Shown here: piece after piece, positions 9,422-18,184 of the stretch
Position numbering within the stretch: the stretch's first letter is position 1
Layout: the number at the start of each line of letters is the position of its first letter
Program-made: the position numbers and the translations under genes
Notes under the pieces: generated by a model
What the model saw: only the letters and a program-made list of their open reading frames with translations
What the model was told of the DNA's origin: nothing
Database searches by the model: none
Assembly (NCBI RefSeq): GCF_026241755.1
Contig: NZ_JAPJDA010000001.1
Span: forward strand, 124,001-188,000
DNA from: Salinimicrobium profundisediminis
GTDB lineage: Bacteria; Bacteroidota; Bacteroidia; Flavobacteriales; Flavobacteriaceae
Length of the DNA stretch: 64,000 nt
Reading direction: 5' to 3'

Positions 9422-9809
9422 TGTCACTTTGCAATATTAGAAATTGTATTCAAACATGAAAAGTTTCACTCTGCCCTTACTCTTGTTGATTCTTGGCTTC
9501 TATCCTTTAACAGGAGAGACTCAAACCAGATAACCCCTTCGGAAGATCCTCCGCAACTAAGTCGGGATATCTATGGTCATTTTTCTGAACTTCAGAATGG
9601 AAAACGGTCAGAAAAAATTATTGTAAAATCGGATATTGAAATAGAATGTCTTCAGGAAATTTTCTGTTTCGGGTACAATGGAATTTTTCAGCTGAACATG
9701 AAAGCAGGTAGAACTATTTTGTCTCATTCTAAGATTAACTTTTTAGTCCGCTCTTTAGGATTTTACTAAAAAAAAGGTTAAAATAGCTCGATATTAATCA
9801 TCTAAGAAA
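9422..9809 (+). other. 388-base stretch without an intact gene
   Basis: Between the GH30-like gene and the haloperoxidase-like gene no intact reading frame is present. Most of the stretch (9456-9769) is the decayed GH51 fragment described separately. The final 40 bases before the next ATG are AT-rich leader without a recognisable operator. Confidence 0.7.
9456..9769 (+). pseudogene. Remnant of a secreted GH51 alpha-L-arabinofuranosidase
   Basis: An ATG at 9456 opens a perfect signal peptide (MKSFTLPLLLLILGFYPLTG) that stops after 25 codons. In another frame the DNA continues with ITPSEDPPQLSRDIYGHFSE, matching the conserved N-terminus of GH51 arabinofuranosidases; the intact GH51 at 24755-26299 reads PKISKHIYGHFAEHLG at this point. 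The following translation is unrecognisable apart from a weak SDIEIECLQEI resembling the RTDIIKALKEI segment, and it ends at 9769. It is therefore a signal peptide plus the first strand of a GH51, broken by a frameshift and a large deletion. The signal-peptide and IYGHF similarities are visible; the remainder is inference. Confidence 0.5.
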
Positions 9810-11291
9810 ATGAAAAAGGCAATTTTACTTTCGCTAACCATCTTTATTAGTTATAATGCTACTTCGGCAGATATCATTGGCAATAAAGAAATTTGCTCCA
9901 TTCAAAAAGATTCTTCAAAGGCTGGTCAAAATGTTGCTTACCAATGGGGGAACATGGCTCTAACTGCCACCGCAAATGACACCGAAAAATTCAATCCCCG
10001 GCCTACAGTTACTTCCCGGTATTTAGGATTGATATTTACTTCAGTTTTTGACGCCTGGTCGAGATATGATGATAAGGCCATTCCGGTCTATTTGACTGGT
10101 GCTGAAAGAAAGCCCAGTAATGAGCGTAACCTCAAGAATAAGGAAATCGCTATAAGTTATGCAGCTTACAGGGCCATGAGTGAGTACTATTATTCAGATG
10201 TGAAGCTGTTCACCAATTTCATGCGGGAATTGGGTCTGGATCCAAATAACAATTCTTTAGATCCTACTACCCCAGAGGGTATTGGAAATTTGGCTGCAAA
10301 AGCGGTCATTGAAGCCAGAAAAGGAGATGGCTCTAACCAATATGGAGAAGAAACCGGCTCAAACGGGAGGGCTTATTTTGATTATGTCAATTACAAACCC
10401 GTGAATTCTCCAGATGAAAACGTTGACCTCAACAGGTGGCAGCCCAAGTACTTTTCAGATGGTAAAGATGGAAAGTTTGCTCCGGGATGTTTAACACCTT
10501 TCTGGAATAAAGTCAAACCTATTGCCTTACAATCGGCCGACCAGTTTCGCCCCGGTCCTCCACCATTAATAGGTTCAGAACAATTGGAAAAAGAGGTGAA
10601 AGAGGTGATTGATTTGCAGGCAAACCTCACAGATCACGATAAAGCATTAGTAGAGTTTATGAGGGATGGGCCACAATCTGTTCAGCAGGCGGGGCATTGG
10701 CTAAAGTTTGCTCAGGAGGTTTCCCTTCGGGATAATAATAGCCTTGATGAGGATGTAAAAATGTATTTCTATGTTCAGGTGGTCGCGATGGATGCTTTTA
10801 TTGCTTCCTGGGATGCAAAAATGTTCTATGATTCTGCCAGGCCAAATGCGTTGGTACATCATTATTACAAAGATCAAAAGATAAAAGCCTGGGGCGGACC
10901 AGATAAGGGTTTTACTGAATTAAACGGCACCGAATGGAGACCCTATTCTCCCGACACTTTTTTATGCCCTCCTTTTCCTTCCTATGTTTCGGGTCATAGC
11001 ACTATTAGCGGAGGCTGTGCTGAAGCTCTAAAACTGTGGACAGGAAGTGATGAGTTTGGATCTGAAGCCACACTGGTTGCAGGCGCGATGACGGAACCTG
11101 AGCATTTAGGAGATACTGTCACTTTAAAATTCCCAACTTTTACTGAAACTGCTGAAATGGCAGGAATTTCAAGGGTTATGGGAGGATATCATATCCAGTC
11201 AGATAATATAGCTGGATTGGAACTGGGAAGAGATGTGGCCCGGGAAGCCTGGAAATTCTACAAAAAACACATTGGTGAAGTTGTATATTAA
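9810..11291 (+). CDS. Vanadium-dependent haloperoxidase/PAP2-fold secreted protein
   Basis: This 493-residue protein has a signal peptide (1-20, ending NATSA). Its second half carries the three-part vanadate/phosphate-binding signature: KX6RP at residues 337-345 (KMFYDSARP), SGH at 394-396 (SYVSGHSTISGG) and SRX5HX3D at 454-465 (SRVMGGYHIQSD). This is the vanadium haloperoxidase and PAP2 phosphatase active site, with V in place of P in the usual PSGH. The length and all-alpha look fit vanadium chloroperoxidase-like proteins. It would oxidise halides with hydrogen peroxide, or act as an acid phosphatase. It sits among plus-strand glycosidases with no obvious pathway link. The family is nearly certain; whether it is a peroxidase or a phosphatase is open. 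Confidence 0.87.
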   Translation: MKKAILLSLTIFISYNATSADIIGNKEICSIQKDSSKAGQNVAYQWGNMALTATANDTEKFNPRPTVTSRYLGLIFTSVFDAWSRYDDKAIPVYLTGAERKPSNERNLKNKEIAISYAAYRAMSEYYYSDVKLFTNFMRELGLDPNNNSLDPTTPEGIGNLAAKAVIEARKGDGSNQYGEETGSNGRAYFDYVNYKPVNSPDENVDLNRWQPKYFSDGKDGKFAPGCLTPFWNKVKPIALQSADQFRPGPPPLIGSEQLEKEVKEVIDLQANLTDHDKALVEFMRDGPQSVQQAGHWLKFAQEVSLRDNNSLDEDVKMYFYVQVVAMDAFIASWDAKMFYDSARPNALVHHYYKDQKIKAWGGPDKGFTELNGTEWRPYSPDTFLCPPFPSYVSGHSTISGGCAEALKLWTGSDEFGSEATLVAGAMTEPEHLGDTVTLKFPTFTETAEMAGISRVMGGYHIQSDNIAGLELGRDVAREAWKFYKKHIGEVVY

Positions 11292-11359
11292 AAACAAGAG
11301 GTTTACAAACCGGAACTTCTCTTTTCAAAAATAAGATTTGCTAAATTTTGCTGTCGTTA

Positions 11360-11383
11360 GAGCATTAATTTGATTCAATGCTC
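11360..11383 (+). terminator. Possible stem-loop terminator after the haloperoxidase gene
   Basis: The arms GAGCATT and AATGCTC pair perfectly over 7 bp around a 10-base loop, 68 bases after the stop at 11291. The sequence after it is only moderately T-rich (TTATTG), so termination would be weak. Confidence 0.35.
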
Positions 11384-11549
11384 TTATTGAGCACGTGATT
11401 TTTTTAATAGATGTTAATTTAGTCAGATGGTTAAATCTCAGGATTAATATTTAGATTCCTCACGCGCAAAATAGCGCATTCTTTTAAAAGGCTAAATCCC
11501 TGTATAATTGCAATTTAGCACTACATAAAAATAGTGGAAAAAAAGATTT

Positions 11550-11566
11550 GTGTTATATTTACACTT
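11550..11566 (+). promoter_or_regulatory. Operator candidate GTGT-N7-ACAC upstream of second GH9
   Basis: GTGT (11550-11553), seven AT bases (TATATTT) and ACACTT (11561-11566) form an inverted repeat about 37 bases before the GH9 start. The right half matches the operators at araB (22213) and susC (63883). The spacer contains the best -7 box candidate, so a bound protein would block transcription. It is the weakest of the three sites because its left half lacks the extra AA. Confidence 0.45.
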
Positions 11567-11602
11567 CACCTGCCAATTCAGTGCAAATTTATTTAAATCG
11601 AG

Positions 11603-14146
11603 ATGAGTAGAATAAAAATTTTATCGGCTGTAGTGCTACTATTAATGGCATCCACTATGACATGGAGCCAGACATTAAAACTTAATGACCTGGAGTATTT
11701 TGAGACACAAGGGGTCAATGTTCTTGTTTACAATAACCTTTTTACAGGAGGGTTTAATGATGAAAAAACTGCCGGAATTGAGCTCATTCATCATGGCGTA
11801 AGAACAGCTCAAGGTGGAGCAGTGAGGCTTTCCAATACTCCTGAGCAGTGGGACCTCGTTCCCAGTATACCTACGCGGAAGGTAAACCGTGCTTCTAATA
11901 GTATTGAGTCTGTTCTTAGCTATGATGATTTTGATTTTGAATCTAGAGTAGTGGTTACTGCTAAGGGTAAAGGTGTGGAAATTTCGGTTTACCTGGACAA
12001 ACCAGTTCCTAAAGAGCTTGAAGGAAGCGTCGGGTTCAATCTAGAGTTTCTTCCCTCGCAATACTGGGCTAAAACCTACTTAATGGATGAGCGTATCAAC
12101 CGTTTTCCCCGTTACGTGGTTGGTAACACTGTTACAAGACCAAATTCGGAAAAGCTCAAACAGTATAAAGGTTATGAAACTTACGACGACAGAGGTACCG
12201 GAGAATTCATCGATGTGCTGCCTCTTGAAACAGGGCGCACCTTACTTCTTGCTCCCGATGAACCCGAACGCATGGTAAAGATCACTTCGCAGGATGCCGA
12301 TCTAATGCTTTTTGACGGCCGGGTACTTGCTCAAAACGGCTGGTTTGTGGTTCGGAGTTTGCTACCGGCAGGAAAAACCGGTAAAGTTTTAACCTGGACA
12401 GTAGAACCAAACGCCATTGACAAGTGGGTAAGAGACCCGAATATAGGTTTTTCACAGGTTGGATATCTACCCTCCCAGCAAAAAGTTTCAGTCATTGAAC
12501 TCGACAAAAAAGCTAAACCGCTTGAGAAAGCATCTGTTCATAAAATAGATGAGAACGGCAAAACTACCGAAGTATTTAATGGCAAAATAGAACCATGGGG
12601 TGACTACTATAAATATCACTATGTGAAATTCGATTTTTCTTCAGTTAACACTCCGGGTATTTATTATATCCAATATGGAGACACTAAAACAAACAACTTT
12701 ATAATTAACAAAAGCGTTTATGATAAAATTACTGACGCCACCAGCGACATTTGGATTCCAATACACATGAACCATATGTTCGTAAAGGAAGGATACAGGG
12801 TTTGGCACGGGGAACCTTTTAAAGATGGATATCTCCAGGCTCCGCCAAATACCGATCATTTTGACCTTCATGATCAGGGACCAACAACCGATACCGAATA
12901 TGAAGCCCTCGAATTGATCCCGGGACTGAACGTAGGTGGTTTTTTTGACGCAGGAGATTTTGATATCGAGACGCACTCCAATATTAGCGTGGTGCAGAAC
13001 TTTGTACAGACCTGGGAATCTTTTAAACCCTTACGCGACCAGACTTTTGTTGATCAGGAAGCAAGGCATGTTGTTCTTCATCGCCCAGATGGAACACCGG
13101 ACATCTTACAATTCATCGAGCATGGCACCCTGAACCTTGTGGCGCAGGCTGAAATTATTGGACACATGGCGCAGACCCTTTCCAATTCGGTACTCTATAA
13201 TTACCATCACCTCGGTGACGCCGCCTCATTAACAGACGGACTTCCATACAATGCCGAACTTGGCCCTTACGAAATAGCTGCTGACGGTGAGTCGAGCGGA
13301 GTTAAAGATGATATGTGGGCTTTTACTAGCCGCAATCCAAGTCTGGATCTTAGGGCCGCAACTGTGTTTGCTGCAGCAAGCCGGGCACTAAAAGGATATA
13401 ATGACGATCTTTCAGAAAGAGCACTATTTCAGTCCAAGAGGCTGCTGAAGGAAGCAACAGAATTGCTTGCCAAACAGCCACAGGACAGTACGGGTAGGGA
13501 GTGGGCATCTGTAGCAGATATTTCAACTAATCTTCAGCTTTATATCTCAACAGGAGAGCAACAATATAAAGATAAATTTCAGGAGCTTTTGTGGCCTGCC
13601 CTAGACCGGAATGTTAGTTTTGTAATACTGACTGCATTACACGGGATACCGCACATGGAAGCATCTTATAAGGAAAAGCTACGACCATATGTGGTGAAAT
13701 ACAATGAATATATTGCCGGGCTTGAAGACGATAACCCATACGGAGTACCTATTGGTCTTGGTAACTGGGCAGGGAGTGGATTCATAGTAAATTTTGGTAC
13801 TACCATTAGTTTTGCCAATGAACATTTCCCGGATATTATCGATGACAAGCATGCGTATAAAGCGACGGACTGGTTATTTGGCAACCATCCCTATCACAAT
13901 TATTCTTTAGTGGCAACAGTGGGTGCAGCACGTCCCAAGGAAGTATTCTATGGCAATAACAGAGCAGACTTTTCATTCATACCCGGCAATGTTGCTCCGG
14001 GTATTTTATTTAGAAAACCAGACCATTTTGAAAACTATGACGACTGGCCATTCCTGTGGGGACAAAACGAGGGTACGATTGGCGGAAACACCAGTTATTT
14101 AATCTTTGGGTCAGCTTTTAAAAATCTGGTAATAGACAAAGATTAG
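11603..14146 (+). CDS. Secreted GH9 family glycoside hydrolase (second copy)
   Basis: This 847-residue protein has a signal peptide (1-22, ending MTWSQ). The architecture equals the gene at 4874: an unassigned N-terminal domain (about 25-265, opening LKLNDLEYFETQGVNVLVYNN), an Ig-like CelD_N region (about 278-370, FSQVGYLPSQQKV) and a GH9 barrel. The catalytic Asp pair is in GGFFDAGDFD (Asp449/Asp452) and the general acid in LWGQNEGTIGG (Glu823). The two proteins are clearly paralogous but strongly diverged, so this is an old duplication or two separate acquisitions. It has its own leader with an operator-like repeat and ends in a strong hairpin terminator. Its presumed role is periplasmic cleavage of beta-glucan or xyloglucan-type oligosaccharides; the substrate is unproven. 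Confidence 0.85.
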   Translation: MSRIKILSAVVLLLMASTMTWSQTLKLNDLEYFETQGVNVLVYNNLFTGGFNDEKTAGIELIHHGVRTAQGGAVRLSNTPEQWDLVPSIPTRKVNRASNSIESVLSYDDFDFESRVVVTAKGKGVEISVYLDKPVPKELEGSVGFNLEFLPSQYWAKTYLMDERINRFPRYVVGNTVTRPNSEKLKQYKGYETYDDRGTGEFIDVLPLETGRTLLLAPDEPERMVKITSQDADLMLFDGRVLAQNGWFVVRSLLPAGKTGKVLTWTVEPNAIDKWVRDPNIGFSQVGYLPSQQKVSVIELDKKAKPLEKASVHKIDENGKTTEVFNGKIEPWGDYYKYHYVKFDFSSVNTPGIYYIQYGDTKTNNFIINKSVYDKITDATSDIWIPIHMNHMFVKEGYRVWHGEPFKDGYLQAPPNTDHFDLHDQGPTTDTEYEALELIPGLNVGGFFDAGDFDIETHSNISVVQNFVQTWESFKPLRDQTFVDQEARHVVLHRPDGTPDILQFIEHGTLNLVAQAEIIGHMAQTLSNSVLYNYHHLGDAASLTDGLPYNAELGPYEIAADGESSGVKDDMWAFTSRNPSLDLRAATVFAAASRALKGYNDDLSERALFQSKRLLKEATELLAKQPQDSTGREWASVADISTNLQLYISTGEQQYKDKFQELLWPALDRNVSFVILTALHGIPHMEASYKEKLRPYVVKYNEYIAGLEDDNPYGVPIGLGNWAGSGFIVNFGTTISFANEHFPDIIDDKHAYKATDWLFGNHPYHNYSLVATVGAARPKEVFYGNNRADFSFIPGNVAPGILFRKPDHFENYDDWPFLWGQNEGTIGGNTSYLIFGSAFKNLVIDKD

Positions 14147-14190
14147 ATATATAAGTCTATTCAAAAACTGATAAACACCTTATAATAATT

Positions 14191-14234
14191 AAGCGCAAGC
14201 AGTAAGTTTTAAATGTAACTTACAACTTGCGCTT
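14191..14234 (+). terminator. Strong intrinsic terminator after the second GH9
   Basis: AAGCGCAAG (14191-14199) pairs with CTTGCGCTT (14226-14234). Inside it GTAAGTT pairs with AACTTAC around a TTAAATGT loop, separated by short CA/AA bulges. TTTTTCTTTT follows on the plus strand. It lies 45 bases after the GH9 stop. The minus-strand esterase converges on it, but the T-run there is weak, so it acts mainly for the plus strand. Confidence 0.85.
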
Positions 14235-14290
14235 TTTCTTTTAGTTAGCAACATCTTTTAAAAAGATATTGACTTCTGGTTTGCCTCTCT

Positions 14291-15241
14291 TTAATCTTCA
14301 GCTCCTGCTTTGAGAAATTTATTTACTTCAAGCCAGTAAATAAAAGCATCAAACCAGCGATTGCTCGTGCGGTCAGGATTTCCAAGGCCGAATCCATGCC
14401 CTCCGTTCTGGTAGAGATGGAATTCAACAGGTATTCCGGCTTTATGCCAGGACTCAATCAAGCCAAACTCTCCATTAAAGAGAAAATCATCAGCAGCAAT
14501 TACGTTGAACATTGGAGGAGCATTTTCCGGCACCTCCACTTCGTTCAAACCACCATAAACAGGCCCAATGAAAGCAAGATCCATAGTTTTTGAATTTAAT
14601 GTAGAATGCATTGTAAGACCTGCACCGGCCGAGAAGCCAATCATTCCTATATTGGTAGTATCCACACCCCATTCTTCAGCACGTTCAACGATCATGGCAT
14701 AAGCCGCCTCGGCATCTTCAAGTTGATTGTCCAGGTTCCATCGCGGACGCTCAGGTCGTGCTGCGGGTTCCCCATCTCCTGAAGCTTCCGCAGGAGGTGT
14801 CATAGGGCGATTCATCCAGGCACTAAAGTCATCAAGAGATTCGGGAGTTGGGTTCAGCCGGTATTTTAAGACAAAGGCGGCGATTCCTTTTTCGGCAAGG
14901 GCTTCAGCAACTTCCCAGCCTTCATTTCCCATAGAAAGCCATCTAAATCCGCCTCCGGGAGCCACAATAACTGTGGTACCTGTAGCTTTATCTGGATCGG
15001 GTAAAAAAGGGGTAAGCGTTGCAGTAGTAATATTTCGCGCCATAGGATCGCCCCATTGTCGAAACCATGTTTCCTGAGCAGGCTGATCTTCCACACCCCC
15101 GGTTCCTAACGGAATGGCATTTGGTTCTTTGGGATTTTCCATTGGGTAAATTGTACCATCCTGGGCCCATCCCGATGCTGTAAAGACAAAGACAAATGTC
15201 CACATGGCAGACCTGAGAAATTTAATTGGTGAATAAGTCAT
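14291..15241 (-). CDS. Secreted alpha/beta-hydrolase, acetyl-esterase-like
   Basis: I choose the ATG at 15241, because MTYSPIKFLRSAMWTFVFVF begins a normal signal peptide (cleavage near SGWAQ); an upstream in-frame ATG at 15304 would add 21 residues. The 316-residue protein has the oxyanion motif VIVAPGGGFRWLS, the nucleophile elbow GFSAG (Ser204), a likely acid in NVIAADDFLF and the catalytic His in QNGGHGFGLG. This is the pattern of small secreted esterases (BD-FAE/Axe-like) found in xylan loci, which remove acetyl or feruloyl groups. A low-complexity Pro/Ala/Glu insertion (about 145-170) precedes the elbow. It is the last gene after the arabinose operon, about 130 bases below the symporter, and may be transcribed with it. 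Confidence 0.75.
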   Translation of the reverse strand: MTYSPIKFLRSAMWTFVFVFTASGWAQDGTIYPMENPKEPNAIPLGTGGVEDQPAQETWFRQWGDPMARNITTATLTPFLPDPDKATGTTVIVAPGGGFRWLSMGNEGWEVAEALAEKGIAAFVLKYRLNPTPESLDDFSAWMNRPMTPPAEASGDGEPAARPERPRWNLDNQLEDAEAAYAMIVERAEEWGVDTTNIGMIGFSAGAGLTMHSTLNSKTMDLAFIGPVYGGLNEVEVPENAPPMFNVIAADDFLFNGEFGLIESWHKAGIPVEFHLYQNGGHGFGLGNPDRTSNRWFDAFIYWLEVNKFLKAGAED

Positions 15242-15370
15242 AATTATTGGTTTTAAGGTTAATAATCTAAAATCTATATTATGGTTGTTATTATTCAGTT
15301 TCACCTGTCATTTAACTTTCACCTGGCTTAAATTTCTCAGTCCACTTCACTTTTCCTTGAAACATGAAAA

Positions 15371-16990
15371 TTATTCCCCGCTAAAGAATATCATTACTGC
15401 AGCCACTATTATTAGAATGATAACAGATACAACAATGTCCTTCCAGTTGTAACTATTCTTATTGTTCTTTTTCTCTTCCTCAGATATCGTTTGAAAAGTG
15501 AGATTATCTGTCTTCTCTTCAGGTGGAGCAGCAGTTAGATGACTCACCACTACGATTAGGATAATACAGAAGAGGAAAAACCATGCTCCAAAGGAAAGGA
15601 AATTACTTCCTCCCAAAACGTACAGGTAACCGTCTGGATCAAGTGAGTCTTTCATGATCTCAAGAACAATGCGTATCGCACCAACAATAAGGCCCGTTAT
15701 TAAAGTTACAAAAGCTCCGGTTGCATTAATTCTCTTGTAGAAAATTCCAAGGAGAAAAACTGCGGTAATGGGAGGAGCAATATAAGATTGTACACTTTGT
15801 AGATATTCATACAGCACACCAGAAATGTTAGCCATAATTGGTATCCAGATAATTCCGATAATTACAATTACAACGGTAGCTATCTGGCCTGTTCTTACCA
15901 GTTTCTTCTCTGGGGTATTAGGCCTAAGCTTCTTGTAAATATCCACAGTGAAAAGCGTGGAACAGGAGTTAAATACCGATGCAAGAGAACTCATTAGTGC
16001 TGCCAGCAATCCTGCAGCGACCAATCCTCTTAAACCAGATGGTAACAGGTTACTCATTAAAACAGGAAAAGCCTGGTCTGGGCTATCCCAGTGAAGTTCT
16101 CCTCTCATTTTAAGAGTAAGTGCAATAATCCCGGGAATAAGAAATAAAAATACCGGCAGTAGTTTTAAAAGTGCCCCGAAGATCGTTCCTCTCCTACCCT
16201 CTTTAATATTCCGGGCAGTAAGAGCTCTTTGAACGATATATTGATCTGTACACCAATACCAAATCCCAACAATTGTACTTGTGATCAACAATGAAGGCCA
16301 TGGGAAATCAGGATCTGTAGCAGGGCGCCACATATTAAAATATTCGGGACCTACAGTGTCTACCATACTCCCCCAACCTCCAACTTTATCGAGACCGATA
16401 AAGGTTAAAGCTGCTGCTCCAAGAACAAGAATGATAGCCTGCAGGGTCTCAGTGTAAACAACGGCTCTCATGCCGCCAAGTACTGTGTAAATACCCGTAA
16501 GGATTACAGTAGAAAGGGCTCCTGTCCAAAAATCTATTCCCAATAGCGCCGAAACCACAATTCCTCCTGCATAAATAGTTACAGAAATTTTAGTAAGAAC
16601 GTATGCTATAATTGAAAAAATAGACAGCACCCAACGAGACCTTGCATCAAATCTTTTTTCAAGAAATTCGGGCATTGTGAACACCCCGCTTCGGGCATAG
16701 AAAGGGAGGAATACCCAACCAAGAATAAGTACCACCCAGGCCTGGATCTCATAGATCAACATGGGAAGTTTATTTCCGGCACCGGCCCCTGCCAATCCCA
16801 CTACGTGTTCAGAACCTATGTTTGATGCAAAAATGGAAGCCCCAACAACAAACCAACCCACATTCCTTCCTGCTAAAAAGTAATCCTCTGTATTAGATTG
16901 TTTCTTTTGAATTACCCATACGGCAATCCCCAAAAGAATAGCAAAATAAATACCGATCGAAATCCAGTCAAAAGTATCTAATGTCTGCAT
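15371..16990 (-). CDS. Sodium:solute symporter (SSS/SGLT family), probable arabinose or pentose transporter
   Basis: This 539-residue membrane protein has about 13-14 hydrophobic segments. SSS-family hallmarks include the N-terminal SIGIYFAILLGIAVWVIQKK, EDYFLAGRNVGWFVVGASIFASNIGSEH, YTVLGGMRAVVYTETLQ and WYWCTDQYIVQRALTARN, which closely resembles SGLT sugar-binding and sodium-site regions. It would couple sodium influx to uptake of a monosaccharide across the inner membrane. It is separated by one base from galM, downstream of araBDA, which argues for L-arabinose (inference). The C-terminus ends in an extra helix after a basic/acidic loop. Confidence 0.9.
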   Translation of the reverse strand: MQTLDTFDWISIGIYFAILLGIAVWVIQKKQSNTEDYFLAGRNVGWFVVGASIFASNIGSEHVVGLAGAGAGNKLPMLIYEIQAWVVLILGWVFLPFYARSGVFTMPEFLEKRFDARSRWVLSIFSIIAYVLTKISVTIYAGGIVVSALLGIDFWTGALSTVILTGIYTVLGGMRAVVYTETLQAIILVLGAAALTFIGLDKVGGWGSMVDTVGPEYFNMWRPATDPDFPWPSLLITSTIVGIWYWCTDQYIVQRALTARNIKEGRRGTIFGALLKLLPVFLFLIPGIIALTLKMRGELHWDSPDQAFPVLMSNLLPSGLRGLVAAGLLAALMSSLASVFNSCSTLFTVDIYKKLRPNTPEKKLVRTGQIATVVIVIIGIIWIPIMANISGVLYEYLQSVQSYIAPPITAVFLLGIFYKRINATGAFVTLITGLIVGAIRIVLEIMKDSLDPDGYLYVLGGSNFLSFGAWFFLFCIILIVVVSHLTAAPPEEKTDNLTFQTISEEEKKNNKNSYNWKDIVVSVIILIIVAAVMIFFSGE

Positions 16991-16991
16991 A

Positions 16992-18167
16992 TTATTTTAC
17001 TGAAAATTTAAAGGAAGTTTTTGAAGTATATGTATCTCCCGGTTCAAGGATTACCGACGGAAAATTTTCCTGATTTGGCGAATCTGGATAGTGTTGTGTT
17101 TCCAGACAAAAGCCACTCCTTTTTTCATAATTCCCTTCCCCATACTGAAGCGGTAAAGTTCCATCCAGGAAGTTTCCTGAGTAAAACTGGATTCCGGGTT
17201 CGGTGGTGTGTACCTCCATAAAACGACCACTTGCCGGATGGTATGCAGAAGCAGCAAAACGCATCCCGCTATCCTGCTCATTCAGTACCCAGTTGTGATC
17301 ATAACCTCCGGCTCTTTGAAGCTGCTCATTGCTTGCTTCTATATCTTTTCCTGCTTCTTTCGGCTCTCTAAAATCAAAAGCTGTGTTTGCAACATCCTGT
17401 AGTTCTCCTGTAGGGATTAAATTTTCAGTAACAGGTAAATACTGGTCTGCATTGATCTTGATTTCATGATCAAGAATAGATTCAGAAAAATCTCCTGATA
17501 GGTTGAAATACGCATGTTGAGTTAAATTAACCACCGTTTTTTTATCGGTAGTTGCTTCATAGTCCACATCGAGAGAATTATCATCATTCAAAGTATAGGT
17601 AACAATAGTCTCAAGCTTACCAGGGTAGCCTTCTTCCATATCCTCACTCACGTAAGACAGCTTAAGCATCCTGGGACCCGCCTCTTCTACGGTCCATATT
17701 ACTTTATCAAAGCCTTTTTCCCCACCGTGTAAATGATTTTGTCCGTCATTTTGTGCAAGTGTGTATTCCTCACCATCAAGGGAGAACTTTCCATTTGCGA
17801 TCCTGTTACCAAAGCGGCCAATTAAAGCTCCAAAAAAGGGATTATCTTCAAGATATTGTTCCAGCGAATTAAATCCCAGTACAACATCTTCATAATTTCC
17901 TTCTGCATCTGGCGCCGTTAGAGAAGTGATTCGCCCCCCATAGGTGATGATATTCACTTCCATTCCGTTTTCATTCCTAAGGGTGTATTGTTCAACCTGC
18001 TCACCATCGGGTGTTGTGCCAAAATCCTCTTTCAAAACTTCCTGATCTACCTTAGTAGCATCTTCATCTAAAGTTTGAGTTTCTTTATTTTCATTTTTGC
18101 ACTGCACGAATGCAAGGGCTAATATCAATAACCCACAGTTTAAAAAACTTCTTTTTACAGTATTCAT
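16992..18167 (-). CDS. galM: Aldose 1-epimerase (mutarotase), lipoprotein
   Basis: This 391-residue protein has a lipoprotein signal (ALAFVQC, Cys23) and a galactose mutarotase beta-sandwich. Catalytic motifs are visible: NHLHGGEKGFDKVIW (His base region), TQHAYFNLSG (acid His) and FCLETQHYPDSPNQ (Glu). It interconverts alpha and beta anomers of aldoses. The lipid anchor puts it in the periplasm, where it would equilibrate arabinose, xylose or galactose released by PUL enzymes before uptake. It lies 17 bases after araA and one base before the symporter, so it belongs to the arabinose operon. Confidence 0.92.
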   Translation of the reverse strand: MNTVKRSFLNCGLLILALAFVQCKNENKETQTLDEDATKVDQEVLKEDFGTTPDGEQVEQYTLRNENGMEVNIITYGGRITSLTAPDAEGNYEDVVLGFNSLEQYLEDNPFFGALIGRFGNRIANGKFSLDGEEYTLAQNDGQNHLHGGEKGFDKVIWTVEEAGPRMLKLSYVSEDMEEGYPGKLETIVTYTLNDDNSLDVDYEATTDKKTVVNLTQHAYFNLSGDFSESILDHEIKINADQYLPVTENLIPTGELQDVANTAFDFREPKEAGKDIEASNEQLQRAGGYDHNWVLNEQDSGMRFAASAYHPASGRFMEVHTTEPGIQFYSGNFLDGTLPLQYGEGNYEKRSGFCLETQHYPDSPNQENFPSVILEPGDTYTSKTSFKFSVK

Positions 18168-18184
18168 AATGAGTTGGTTTGGTT

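Larger units (their letters stand above)
11292..11602 (+). other. 311-base leader region between haloperoxidase and second GH9
   Basis: No gene is visible. It holds a 7-bp stem-loop at 11360-11383 (GAGCATT/AATGCTC) that may end the upstream transcript, though no clear T-run follows. About 50 bases before the GH9 start lies a GTGT-N7-ACAC operator-like repeat, reported separately. A TATATTTA stretch inside the operator (from 11554) resembles the Bacteroidota -7 box TAnnTTTG, so the promoter of the second GH9 probably lies here. Confidence 0.55.

Noticed and set aside
15312-15365. A 17-codon reading frame (MFQGKVKWTEKFKPGES) just below the symporter
   Set aside because: No clear start signal and no recognisable motif; its first residues only vaguely recall cold-shock proteins. 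Too short to support as a gene.
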